Shown here one piece after another: positions 1 through 7,140 of a DNA stretch of 64,000 bases. A program made the translations under genes and the position numbers. The notes beneath the pieces were generated by a model. It was not told the origin of the DNA and ran no database searches. It saw only the letters and a program-made list of their open reading frames with translations. Source of the DNA: Bacillus sp. X1(2014) (GTDB lineage Bacteria > Bacillota > Bacilli > Bacillales_B > DSM-18226); assembly GCF_007678255.1 (NCBI RefSeq), contig NZ_VEED01000019.1:38906-102905 (forward strand), read 5' to 3'. Within the stretch, counting starts at the first letter, position 1. Each line of letters opens with the position of its first letter.

Positions 1-47
1 TTCATCTCATCTAGATAGGCAAAGAAATTTCGGTCAGTAGCAATCAT
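1..47 (-). CDS. 5' end of an unidentified gene (partial)
   Basis: An ATG on the minus strand at 45-47 opens a frame that runs off the left edge without a stop. The visible start reads MIATDRNFFAYLDEM. A purine-rich GAGAGGGA lies just upstream, and the start overlaps the end of the lipid kinase gene by 14 bp, which suggests translational coupling in one operon with it. Only 15 residues are visible, so the product cannot be named. Confidence 0.5.
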   Translation of the reverse strand, partial: MIATDRNFFAYLDEM

Positions 48-1017
48 TCGAGTCCCTCTCTTTCATCTCCACTTCTTTTGGACGTTTTCTTCTTGTTAAC
101 ACTTCCAGAGCGCTTGCTTGAAGGTCTATCTTCAATGGTGTAAATCCAATATGCTCCCCATCGGCATGAACAAAAAGGTTTGTTGGAGAATGGATGGAAA
201 CACTCCTGCCCGTATAAGTTTTCACTTCTTTAAAATGGATGTGCTTTCCCCAAAATACACTTATAAAAACAAGCAGCAGTTTCCATCTTGATAATTGATG
301 GACTACGGTAATGTCAAAAAGGCCATCATCTGGTTCAGCGGCAGGGGCAATTTTCATCCCACCGCCATAATAGGGTTGATTGGAAGCAGTTACAAACCAT
401 GTCTGTTCAAATATATGCTTTTTTCCGTCAATTGATAAATCAATTGTTGAGGTTTTATAAGTAAATAATTTTTTTAGCAAAAAATAAACATAAACCATTC
501 TGCCCAACAAAAGTTTATTTAATATGGCTTTCATCCGGGATTGATTCACTTCATAGGAAATGATGGCATCAAATCCAGCACCCATGTTATTAATAAAAAA
601 GTACTGATTTGATTCAGCCAATGTTATTCTCCCAATATCGATTGGCAAACCCTTATGTTTTGCTAGACGGAGTATCACGGCTAAAGCTTCAACAGGATCT
701 CCTGGAATTTGAAAGCCTCTAGAAAAGTCATTTCCGGATCCACCAGGAACAAATCCAAGTGTAATGTTATTATTATTGACCGCCCCATTCATCACCTCGT
801 GCATCGTTCCATCTCCACCCACGGCAATAACAATCTTTTGCTCAGAATTCTTTTCCGCGATTTGTGTTGCAAGAATCTTGGCATGTCCAGGGGATTCAGT
901 AAAAAATGCAAGGTACTTTATATGATTAACTTTTAGTTGGTGCTCCACTCTTTCCCATATCTTAAAGCAATGACCGTTGCCCGCTTTAGGATTTATAATA
1001 AAGTAAATTTGCTTCAT
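34..1017 (-). CDS. ytlR: Diacylglycerol/lipid kinase family protein (YtlR-like)
   Basis: A 327-residue protein of the DAGK catalytic family, which phosphorylates lipids such as diacylglycerol with ATP at the cytoplasmic membrane face. The nucleotide-binding signature GGDGT is at residues 67-71, followed by PGGSGNDFSR at 91-100. Both are typical of the YegS/BmrU/DgkB fold, and the length fits the family. No membrane segment is expected. The order kinase, then ThpR, then cysteine-synthase-like gene matches ytlR-ytlP-ytkP of B. subtilis. It lies 20 bp downstream of thpR on the same strand, so the two are probably co-transcribed. The true lipid substrate is unknown. Confidence 0.85.
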   Translation of the reverse strand: MKQIYFIINPKAGNGHCFKIWERVEHQLKVNHIKYLAFFTESPGHAKILATQIAEKNSEQKIVIAVGGDGTMHEVMNGAVNNNNITLGFVPGGSGNDFSRGFQIPGDPVEALAVILRLAKHKGLPIDIGRITLAESNQYFFINNMGAGFDAIISYEVNQSRMKAILNKLLLGRMVYVYFLLKKLFTYKTSTIDLSIDGKKHIFEQTWFVTASNQPYYGGGMKIAPAAEPDDGLFDITVVHQLSRWKLLLVFISVFWGKHIHFKEVKTYTGRSVSIHSPTNLFVHADGEHIGFTPLKIDLQASALEVLTRRKRPKEVEMKERDSNDCY

Positions 1018-1037
1018 AATACCAACCTTTATTTATT

Positions 1038-1616
1038 TTATGTGTTTGTAATGGTTAAAGGATATATTTTTATGGCTTCATACTTTGGTGTTTTGTTCAG
1101 GAGTGTTTGATATAGAACCACATCAACAGCATCAAATGAAAGGGGCATAGGCTGGAGTTCCTCCCACAGTTTAAGCATCTCGTTTTGAAAAGGATGTTCC
1201 CCCATCCATTTTCTCGCAAGAGTAATATGGGGACGAAATGGTCTTGTTTCCAGTTGAAACCCTACCTGTTCACAGGCGGAAAATACTTTTTTTCTGATGG
1301 TTTGTAAATGCGTGCTTTCCTCTGTATCGGCCCAGAAAACACGGGGTGAAGTAACACTACCGAAAAAACCAAGTCTGTTGATGTTCAATGTAAGTGCAGT
1401 CTCATCGCTAAGGGCAATTCTAACGTCTTTATCTGCTTCTGTTAATTTATCAGGTGGGGCACCGCCAAGAAACGCTAGGGTAATATGTAAATCCTGATAA
1501 TGCACCCATCGGCTAAATGGGATCATTTCCCTGATTTTTTCCATGTGATTTCTCATTACTTGTTTCGTATGCTCTGGTATTCTTACGGCAAAGAAATAAT
1601 GGGATCGTTTTTCCAT
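1038..1616 (-). CDS. thpR: RNA 2',3'-cyclic phosphodiesterase (2H family)
   Basis: A 192-residue member of the 2H phosphoesterase (LigT/ThpR) family, which opens RNA 2',3'-cyclic phosphates to 2'-phosphates; its cellular role is poorly defined. Both catalytic HxTx motifs are visible as HITL at about residues 44-47 and 130-133, spaced as in the family. The ATG at 1616 is preceded by AGAAGGGA. It corresponds to B. subtilis ytlP and sits directly upstream of the lipid kinase gene. It is divergent from the cysteine-synthase-like gene on the plus strand. Confidence 0.88.
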   Translation of the reverse strand: MEKRSHYFFAVRIPEHTKQVMRNHMEKIREMIPFSRWVHYQDLHITLAFLGGAPPDKLTEADKDVRIALSDETALTLNINRLGFFGSVTSPRVFWADTEESTHLQTIRKKVFSACEQVGFQLETRPFRPHITLARKWMGEHPFQNEMLKLWEELQPMPLSFDAVDVVLYQTLLNKTPKYEAIKIYPLTITNT

Positions 1617-1784
1617 AGTTATGTTCCCTTCTATAAATAATTCTAGTCTATTTTGTCCTAAATGTATCTATTAGCAGACAGACAATTAGCGGATTTTTTT
1701 ACAAAGACTTAATATTTATTTATTATTAGATAGGAAACTAATTATTTGGTATTAACTTCAAAGGATAGAAGGGACGCGGGCTTC

Positions 1785-2714
1785 TTGAAAGTAGTCAATA
1801 ATATAGCTGAACTAATCGGAGATACACCACTCGTTAAACTAAATCGATTAGCACCCAAGGATGGGGCATCGGTTTATTTAAAGTTGGAATACTTTAATCC
1901 TAGTAAGAGCGTAAAAGACCGTGCAGCATATAATATGATTGTAGAAGCTGAAAAGGCTGGAAAATTAATAACAGGTTCCACTATTATCGAGCCGACAAGT
2001 GGAAATACAGGCATTGGCCTTGCCATGAATGCCGCTGCACGTGGATATAAATCGATTATCGTCATGCCTGATACGATGACACAAGAAAGAATCAGTATTT
2101 TAAGGGCATACGGTGCAGAAGTTATCCTTACACCTGGGGATGAAAAAATGCCAGGGGCCATAAAAAAAGCCCTTGAATTAGCTAATGAGATTCCCAATAG
2201 CTTTGTTCCTATGCAATTTGAAAATCATGCGAACTCAGATGCACACCGTCATACTACCGCTGTAGAAATCATTGAAGCAATGAACGAACTCGGCAAACCG
2301 CTTGCTGCCTTTGTTGCCACCGCCGGAACAGGGGGAACGATTACGGGTACAGGAGAAACATTAAAAGCACATTTTGAAAATATAACAGTTCACGTCGTGG
2401 AACCAAAAGGCTCGCCTGTTTTGTCAGGCGGAAAACCTGGCAAGCACAAACTTGTTGGGACAAGCCCAGGATTTATTCCAGATATTCTTAATCAGGATGT
2501 CTATGATGAAATCCATCAAATCAATGATGAAGATGCCTATGATATTGCACGCAGGTTGGCTGTAGAAGAAGGTCTTCTTGTCGGGCCATCCTCGGGTGGG
2601 GCATGCTTTGCTGCGATAGAAGTTGCCAAACGTTTAACCCCTAATGATGTCGTTGTTTGTATTGCTTGCGATACAGGGGAGAGGTATTTATCCAGTGACC
2701 TATTCCAATTCTAA
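1785..2714 (+). CDS. ytkP: Cysteine synthase family protein (PLP-dependent)
   Basis: A fold-type II PLP enzyme of about 309 residues, related to O-acetylserine sulfhydrylase. Visible signatures are SVKDR with the probable Schiff-base lysine at K44, PTSGNTG (phosphate/substrate loop), GTGGT, and GPSSGG near the C terminus. The family makes cysteine from O-acetylserine and sulfide, but YtkP paralogues may have another beta-elimination or replacement substrate. I chose TTG at 1785 because homology to cysteine synthases begins there. The open frame extends upstream to 1746 without a better ribosome binding site. A hairpin terminator follows the stop. Confidence 0.85.
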   Translation: MKVVNNIAELIGDTPLVKLNRLAPKDGASVYLKLEYFNPSKSVKDRAAYNMIVEAEKAGKLITGSTIIEPTSGNTGIGLAMNAAARGYKSIIVMPDTMTQERISILRAYGAEVILTPGDEKMPGAIKKALELANEIPNSFVPMQFENHANSDAHRHTTAVEIIEAMNELGKPLAAFVATAGTGGTITGTGETLKAHFENITVHVVEPKGSPVLSGGKPGKHKLVGTSPGFIPDILNQDVYDEIHQINDEDAYDIARRLAVEEGLLVGPSSGGACFAAIEVAKRLTPNDVVVCIACDTGERYLSSDLFQF

Positions 2715-2717
2715 GTA

Positions 2718-2752
2718 AAAAGACGTGGACACTTTCTGTGTTCACGTCTTCA
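2718..2752. terminator. Bidirectional rho-independent terminator
   Basis: Arms AAGACGTG and CACGTCTT, extended by ACAC/GTGT, enclose a short loop. They lie between the convergent ytkP and dat genes. A/T-rich runs flank both sides, so it can serve both genes. Confidence 0.75.
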
Positions 2753-2755
2753 TTT

Positions 2756-3628
2756 CTAAAAAAGAATCTTGTCCTTAAGGGCTCCGCATTGTTTTTCAAT
2801 TTCTTGCTCAAAGAATTCCTGCAGTCTTTTGGTGACAGGACCAGGCAAACCATCCCTTACACGCTTCCCGTCCACTTCAATAATCGGCATTACCTCTGCC
2901 GTCGTACTTGAAAGGAACACTTCCTCAGCATTAATAAGTTCATCAAGTGTAAATGTTCGTTCTTCAACTACAATGTTATTTCTTTCGCAGACTTGCAAAA
3001 TTACATCTTTTGTAATTCCTTTTAAAATTAAGTTATCCGACTGATGAGTGATTACCTTGCCATTTTTAATTATATAGATATTTGATGAACTTCCTTCGGT
3101 CACATCTCCGCTGCGATGTTGAATTGCCTCAAAGCATTCCACTTCGGCAGCTTTTTGTTTTGCTAATAAATTGCCAAGCAAATTCAAACTTTTTATATCA
3201 CAGCGCAGCCAGCGTATATCATCTGTAACGATTGTTCTTACGCCTATCTTCAAACTCTCTAAAGGCCTAGATACTTCCTTCGTATAAGCTACAAGACTTG
3301 GCCTCACATTTTCTGTTGGAAAGGCGTGATTGCGAGGGGCGACTCCTCTCGAAATTTGCATATAAATCGTTCCTAATTGAAGGTTATTTTTTTCAATCAA
3401 TTCTTCCAGCAAATTTGTTAATTGATCCATCGTATATGGGAGTTTGATTCCGATACTATCTAAACTTTTCACTAAACGATTTAAATGTTCGGTTACTGTG
3501 AACATTTTTCCGTTGTAGACACGGATCACCTCGTACACTCCATCCCCAAATTGATAGCCACGGTCTTCTACATCCACCTTTGCCTCTTTTCGCTCAATTA
3601 TTTTTCCATCCAAGATTGCAAATTTCAT
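2756..3628 (-). CDS. dat: D-amino-acid (D-alanine) aminotransferase
   Basis: A 290-residue fold-type IV PLP transaminase. It interconverts D-alanine plus 2-oxoglutarate with pyruvate plus D-glutamate, supplying D-amino acids for peptidoglycan. The DIKSLNLL segment carries the PLP lysine (K146; K145 in the Bacillus sp. YM-1 enzyme). The N-terminal EDRGYQFGDGVYEV segment and the C-terminal SSTTAEVMPI segment are typical of D-AAT rather than of branched-chain IlvE. It is monocistronic, facing ytkP across a terminator. In B. subtilis the dat gene lies elsewhere, so this position is a local rearrangement or an additional copy. Confidence 0.9.
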   Translation of the reverse strand: MKFAILDGKIIERKEAKVDVEDRGYQFGDGVYEVIRVYNGKMFTVTEHLNRLVKSLDSIGIKLPYTMDQLTNLLEELIEKNNLQLGTIYMQISRGVAPRNHAFPTENVRPSLVAYTKEVSRPLESLKIGVRTIVTDDIRWLRCDIKSLNLLGNLLAKQKAAEVECFEAIQHRSGDVTEGSSSNIYIIKNGKVITHQSDNLILKGITKDVILQVCERNNIVVEERTFTLDELINAEEVFLSSTTAEVMPIIEVDGKRVRDGLPGPVTKRLQEFFEQEIEKQCGALKDKILF

Positions 3629-4074
3629 TCTCCCATTTCCCCTCTATTTTTTATTTATTCAGTACTAAAATAACCATATCATTATTCTAAATCTATTATC
3701 AATTTAGCTTTGATTTTTTATTATGAAAAATCAAGAATAATAATTTAACTAAAAATTCAAATAATTTGTCATAATCCATACATTATAGCCCATAACCTAT
3801 AGTAAGAGTACTGCAAGGGAGGGCGAATAACCGAACAATTTTTGTTAATTTTTGAAGATTATTTTGTAAAATAAAGTATATTGGTGGAAATTTTCAGATT
3901 TTGTGGGTACAATAAGGATAGATGGACAACATCTACGTATCCACAGTAATTATCCATAAAAAGGAGTTGTCTGCGCGGAAAAGAAAACTACATATTATTG
4001 AAGAGGAATCTTCAAACAGGCTGTCGGTAGAGGGATTAAGCCATAGGTTTGAAAAAAGGATAGGGAGTGGTTCT
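3629..4074. other. Intergenic region between dat and ytzE
   Basis: AT-rich spacer of 446 bp between divergent genes. An inverted repeat with TTGATTTTT and AAAAATCAA arms lies at 3710-3734. An open frame runs into ytzE from 3922, but its first 51 codons do not look like the family and I treat them as leader. No recognisable RNA element was seen. Confidence 0.4.
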
Positions 4075-4296
4075 TTGAAACCTTCGACTAACCGGATGTT
4101 AAACCGCATCAAATGTATCTACATGTTTATTCGCAATAATGGAACTGTCACAACGCAGGAACTTGTAGAGGAATTTGGTATCACTCCTCGCACCATACAA
4201 CGAGATTTAAATGTCTTAGCCTATAATGACTTGGTAATAAGTCCAAGCCGCGGAAAATGGACGACTACACAAAAGAGAGTTAAAATGTCTTCTTAA
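4075..4296 (+). CDS. ytzE: DeoR-type HTH regulator YtzE
   Basis: A small protein of 73 residues that is essentially only the DeoR winged-helix DNA-binding domain. It contains GTVTTQELVEEFGITPRTIQ (recognition helix) followed by the wing. Full DeoR regulators carry a C-terminal sugar-phosphate sensor domain, which is absent here. B. subtilis YtzE has the same single-domain size. I choose TTG at 4075 because it follows AGGGAGTGG at 4062-4070 and gives the usual length. The open frame extends to an ATG at 3922. Target and ligand are unknown. Confidence 0.8.
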   Translation: MKPSTNRMLNRIKCIYMFIRNNGTVTTQELVEEFGITPRTIQRDLNVLAYNDLVISPSRGKWTTTQKRVKMSS

Positions 4297-4324
4297 CACG
4301 AAAAGTAACTTAACATGATAGCAT

Positions 4325-4359
4325 AAAAAAGCACACGAGATTCTCTCGGTGCTTTTTGT
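4325..4359. terminator. Bidirectional terminator after ytzE
   Basis: Arms AAAAAGCAC plus CGAGA pair with TCTCG plus GTGCTTTTT. They sit between ytzE (+) and the small minus-strand gene. Confidence 0.75.
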
Positions 4360-4363
4360 TTGT

Positions 4364-4492
4364 CTATTGATCAGGCTGGCCATGTACATAATTAGTGATT
4401 TTATTATATTCTTGTTCACTTAAGATGCCGAGCTTTCTAAAAACATATGAATACATGAAAATTCTCCGCTGCAATCGAGGGGTTAAGAACAT
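4364..4492 (-). CDS. Small conserved-looking protein, 42 aa
   Basis: A short minus-strand frame of 42 codons with a textbook AGGAGG seven bases before ATG (start at 4492). Its stop abuts a terminator hairpin. The product begins MFLTPRLQRR and contains YSYVFRKLGILSEQEYNKIT. The last part resembles the LGxLSEEEYxxIK helix of SHOCT-type short C-terminal domains, which suggests a small oligomerising or binding module, but that is only a resemblance. No membrane segment. I do not recognise the family. Confidence 0.6.
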   Translation of the reverse strand: MFLTPRLQRRIFMYSYVFRKLGILSEQEYNKITNYVHGQPDQ

Positions 4493-4549
4493 ATGAATCA
4501 TCCTCCTAATTTACTTTATTTATATTCGCCACTTCAAACAAAGTTTCCT

Positions 4550-4576
4550 TTAACCAAAAAAAATTCTTTTGGTTAA
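4550..4576. repeat. Perfect inverted repeat upstream of the permease gene
   Basis: TTAACCAAAA and TTTTGGTTAA arms (10 bp, exact) are separated by 7 bases, about 150 bp before the permease start and 58 bp before the 42-aa gene. It may be an operator or a weak terminator; nothing in the sequence decides. Confidence 0.4.
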
Positions 4577-4729
4577 TTTTTTAACCTGTGACAAAGTTCT
4601 AAATGAATCACTTATCTGCTCAGTCTATGACTCCATTTGACAGTTTTTAATAGTATGCTAATATATTATTATAAAAAAATACTTTAGCGCTTAAAAGCGT
4701 CTAAGTAAAAAAGAATAGTGGGAGAAGAT

Positions 4730-6085
4730 ATGAAAAAAAATCATCAGAACTTACAAAAAGGATTATTACCAAGGCATGTCCAGTTTATTGCTTTGGCTGG
4801 TATGATTGGGACGGGGATATTCAAAGGCAGTTCCGATACATTAGCCATTGCTGGACCTAGTGTTGTAGTTGCCTATTTAATCGGCGGTCTATTACTATTT
4901 ATCATAATGGCTGCCCTAGGGGAAATGACGCTTGCTTTTCCAAATTTAAATGTACAGCACTTAGTAAACAAAGCATTTGGATTCCAAGTTTCTTATATCG
5001 TGGGATGGCTGTACTGGATTAATTGGACTCTTGTAACTGTTGTTGAATTATTAGCAGCGGGAAGTTTTCTACAATTTTGGTTTCCTACGATACCTTTATG
5101 GCTGTTAAGTTTCCTTTGTGCAGTTGTAATCGTAGGAATCAATTTAACTCAAGTAAAATACTATGGGGAGTTTGAATTTTGGTTTGCAGGAATTAAAATC
5201 ATTGCACTAGTGGCCTTTATTATCTTAGGCTTTTCACTCCTCTTTGGTATCATTCCTAGCTCGGTTCAGGATCCACTCTCAAACTATACAGCACATGGCG
5301 GATTCTTCCCGCACGGAATAGGCGGAACGTTCAGTGCTTTTTTAGTCGTCATGTTTTCTTATGGTGGTGCGGAATTAATCGGGGTTGCTGTTACCGAAAC
5401 AAAAGATGCCGGGCGAGTAATGCCTAAAATTATTAAAGGCGCGGTATGGCGTGTAATTATTTTTTATATCTTACCAATTATTATTATTTGCGGACTCATG
5501 CCTTGGGATAAAGTTACTGGTGCAGACAGTCCCTTCGTTCAAGTTTTTAGCGCAACCGGGTTACCTGGAGCTGCACATATTATGAACTTTGTCCTTTTAA
5601 CAGCTGTACTATCTGCTGCAAATTCAGGAATTTATGCGACTTCAAGAACACTATTTTCAATGGCACAAAGTGGTGTTGCACCTAAAATGTTAGCAAAACT
5701 CTCTGCAAAGGGAATCCCATTAACAGGTATCATGCTAACAAGTGTATGCATACTAGCAGGTGTCTATTTAGCCTATTTAACACCTAGTCAGGTAATCGGC
5801 TATCTCATGACTATTCCAGGATTTACAGTAATGGTACTCTGGATAAGTATTTGTGCTGCACAATTAAAACTAAGACCACTTTACAGGAATAAACCGGCTT
5901 TCAAAGTAAATTGGTTCCCCTATACGACGATTTTTGCGATTTTATCTTTAAGTATTATCTTTATTGGATTTGTGTTTAATGAAAATAATATTATTGGTAC
6001 AGCGGTAAGCTTAGCGACAATTGGCTTGCTGATCATTCTCTCCTTTCTTGTTAGAAAAAATGGGCAGAATAAAATTCCCGTTTAA
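4730..6085 (+). CDS. Amino acid permease (APC superfamily)
   Basis: An integral membrane transporter of 451 residues with about 12 hydrophobic segments. The N-terminal LLPRHVQFIALAGMIGTGIF matches the amino-acid transporter (AAT) branch of the APC superfamily (AapA/GabP/RocE-like). The GMIGTGIF stretch lines the substrate site. The conserved EM in ALGEMTLAFP is also present. Substrate cannot be read from sequence. ATG at 4730 follows GGGAGAAG. The longer GTG frame from 4718 would begin inside that site. It is monocistronic, and no T-box or other riboswitch is seen upstream. Confidence 0.88.
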   Translation: MKKNHQNLQKGLLPRHVQFIALAGMIGTGIFKGSSDTLAIAGPSVVVAYLIGGLLLFIIMAALGEMTLAFPNLNVQHLVNKAFGFQVSYIVGWLYWINWTLVTVVELLAAGSFLQFWFPTIPLWLLSFLCAVVIVGINLTQVKYYGEFEFWFAGIKIIALVAFIILGFSLLFGIIPSSVQDPLSNYTAHGGFFPHGIGGTFSAFLVVMFSYGGAELIGVAVTETKDAGRVMPKIIKGAVWRVIIFYILPIIIICGLMPWDKVTGADSPFVQVFSATGLPGAAHIMNFVLLTAVLSAANSGIYATSRTLFSMAQSGVAPKMLAKLSAKGIPLTGIMLTSVCILAGVYLAYLTPSQVIGYLMTIPGFTVMVLWISICAAQLKLRPLYRNKPAFKVNWFPYTTIFAILSLSIIFIGFVFNENNIIGTAVSLATIGLLIILSFLVRKNGQNKIPV

Positions 6086-6091
6086 TAGATA

Positions 6092-6132
6092 CAGAAAAGG
6101 CCAGCAATTTTTATTTGCTAGCCTTTTCCTGT
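6092..6132. terminator. Bidirectional terminator
   Basis: GAAAAGGC-AGCAA pairs with TTGCT-AGCCTTTTC between the permease gene and the convergent LysR gene. Confidence 0.75.
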
Positions 6133-6133
6133 T

Positions 6134-7018
6134 TCACACAGTTATCTTCGAAAAGTATTCGATCACATATTGACGAAATTGTTGACTTGCCTCAGATAAA
6201 TAACGCCTCTTTGACCAGCCCAACCCAATGGTTCGTTTGCATTTGGGTTCAATAATTCTCAGTTTATTTGGAAAGGGGTTCAAACGATGAATCCAAGAAA
6301 TTTCGGGAATGAAAGCAATCCCTAATCCTTGTTTAACCAAATCCCCTATTACCCCCGGTTCATCCCCTTCAAAAGCAATATTTGGAACAAATCCTGCCTG
6401 TCGACAAAATTCATCTGTTAGATTTCTAAACCCGAAACCTGAATTCATACCGATAAAAGGCTCGTTCTTTACTTCCTGGAGAAATATTTGCTCTTTCCAC
6501 GCAAGCTTGTGTTCCGGGGGAACAATTAAGTAAATCTCTTCTGTCATTAGAGGTTCCCAGACAATATCTTCCCCTTCAATTGGTACGGATGATATACAAA
6601 AGTCTATCTCAGCCTTTTCAAGTTGGCTTTTCATGGAGGAAGTTGACTCTAGGACTTGTTGAAATTTCACATCGGGATAATACTTTAAAAAAGAACTTAA
6701 TAACTCAGGAAGGACTCTTGGAATACTAACAGCTAAAGTAATTTGCGTTTGCCCCTGATGAGCCCTTTCCACAAGTTCTCTTTTCCCTTCATTTAATTCT
6801 AAAAATATCCTATTAACTCGATCTAAAAACAGCATTCCGTAGTCGTTTAGCCGAAGCTGACGATTTTTTCGATCAAATAAAGGAACCCCCAAATCATCCT
6901 CTAGTCTGGCTATGGTTTTACTTAAGGAGGGTTGGGCAATTTGAAGTTCTTCTGCTGCTTTGGTCATATGCTCAAGTCTGGCAACGGTCTGAAAGTATTT
7001 TAATTGTAAAAGCTCCAT
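6134..7018 (-). CDS. LysR-family transcriptional regulator
   Basis: A 294-residue regulator. The N-terminal winged HTH (residues 1-60) has the standard LysR form MELLQLKYFQTVARLEHMTK, then AQPSLSKTIARLEDDLGVPL. The rest is a two-lobe periplasmic-binding-like effector domain. It is transcribed divergently from the YhgE-type gene with 122 bp between starts. LysR regulators commonly control the divergent neighbour, so that membrane protein is the best target guess. The co-inducer is unknown. Confidence 0.9.
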   Translation of the reverse strand: MELLQLKYFQTVARLEHMTKAAEELQIAQPSLSKTIARLEDDLGVPLFDRKNRQLRLNDYGMLFLDRVNRIFLELNEGKRELVERAHQGQTQITLAVSIPRVLPELLSSFLKYYPDVKFQQVLESTSSMKSQLEKAEIDFCISSVPIEGEDIVWEPLMTEEIYLIVPPEHKLAWKEQIFLQEVKNEPFIGMNSGFGFRNLTDEFCRQAGFVPNIAFEGDEPGVIGDLVKQGLGIAFIPEISWIHRLNPFPNKLRIIEPKCKRTIGLGWSKRRYLSEASQQFRQYVIEYFSKITV

Positions 7019-7066
7019 GGATTACGCCCCCTTCAATAGCTTAAAAGCTACTAATTGATAACTAAT

Positions 7067-7086
7067 TATATATTATACAATATATA
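7067..7086. promoter_or_regulatory. Candidate LysR-regulator palindrome
   Basis: Perfect 8-bp arms TATATATT and AATATATA with a 4-base centre lie midway between the divergent LysR and YhgE-type genes. LysR proteins bind interrupted palindromes in this position. The low complexity of the arms makes a chance match possible. Confidence 0.4.
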
Positions 7087-7140
7087 AAAAATTATTTATC
7101 ATAGTGTTTATGTTCAAAATTCACATTTAAAGGGGTAACT

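Noticed and set aside
3922..4074. N-terminal extension of ytzE from ATG 3922
   Set aside because: The extra 51 residues do not resemble the family, and TTG 4075 has a good ribosome binding site and gives the expected length.
4493..4729. Amino-acid riboswitch or T-box before the permease
   Set aside because: No GGTGGTACCGCG-type core, lysine or glycine aptamer motif was found; only an AT-rich inverted repeat is present.
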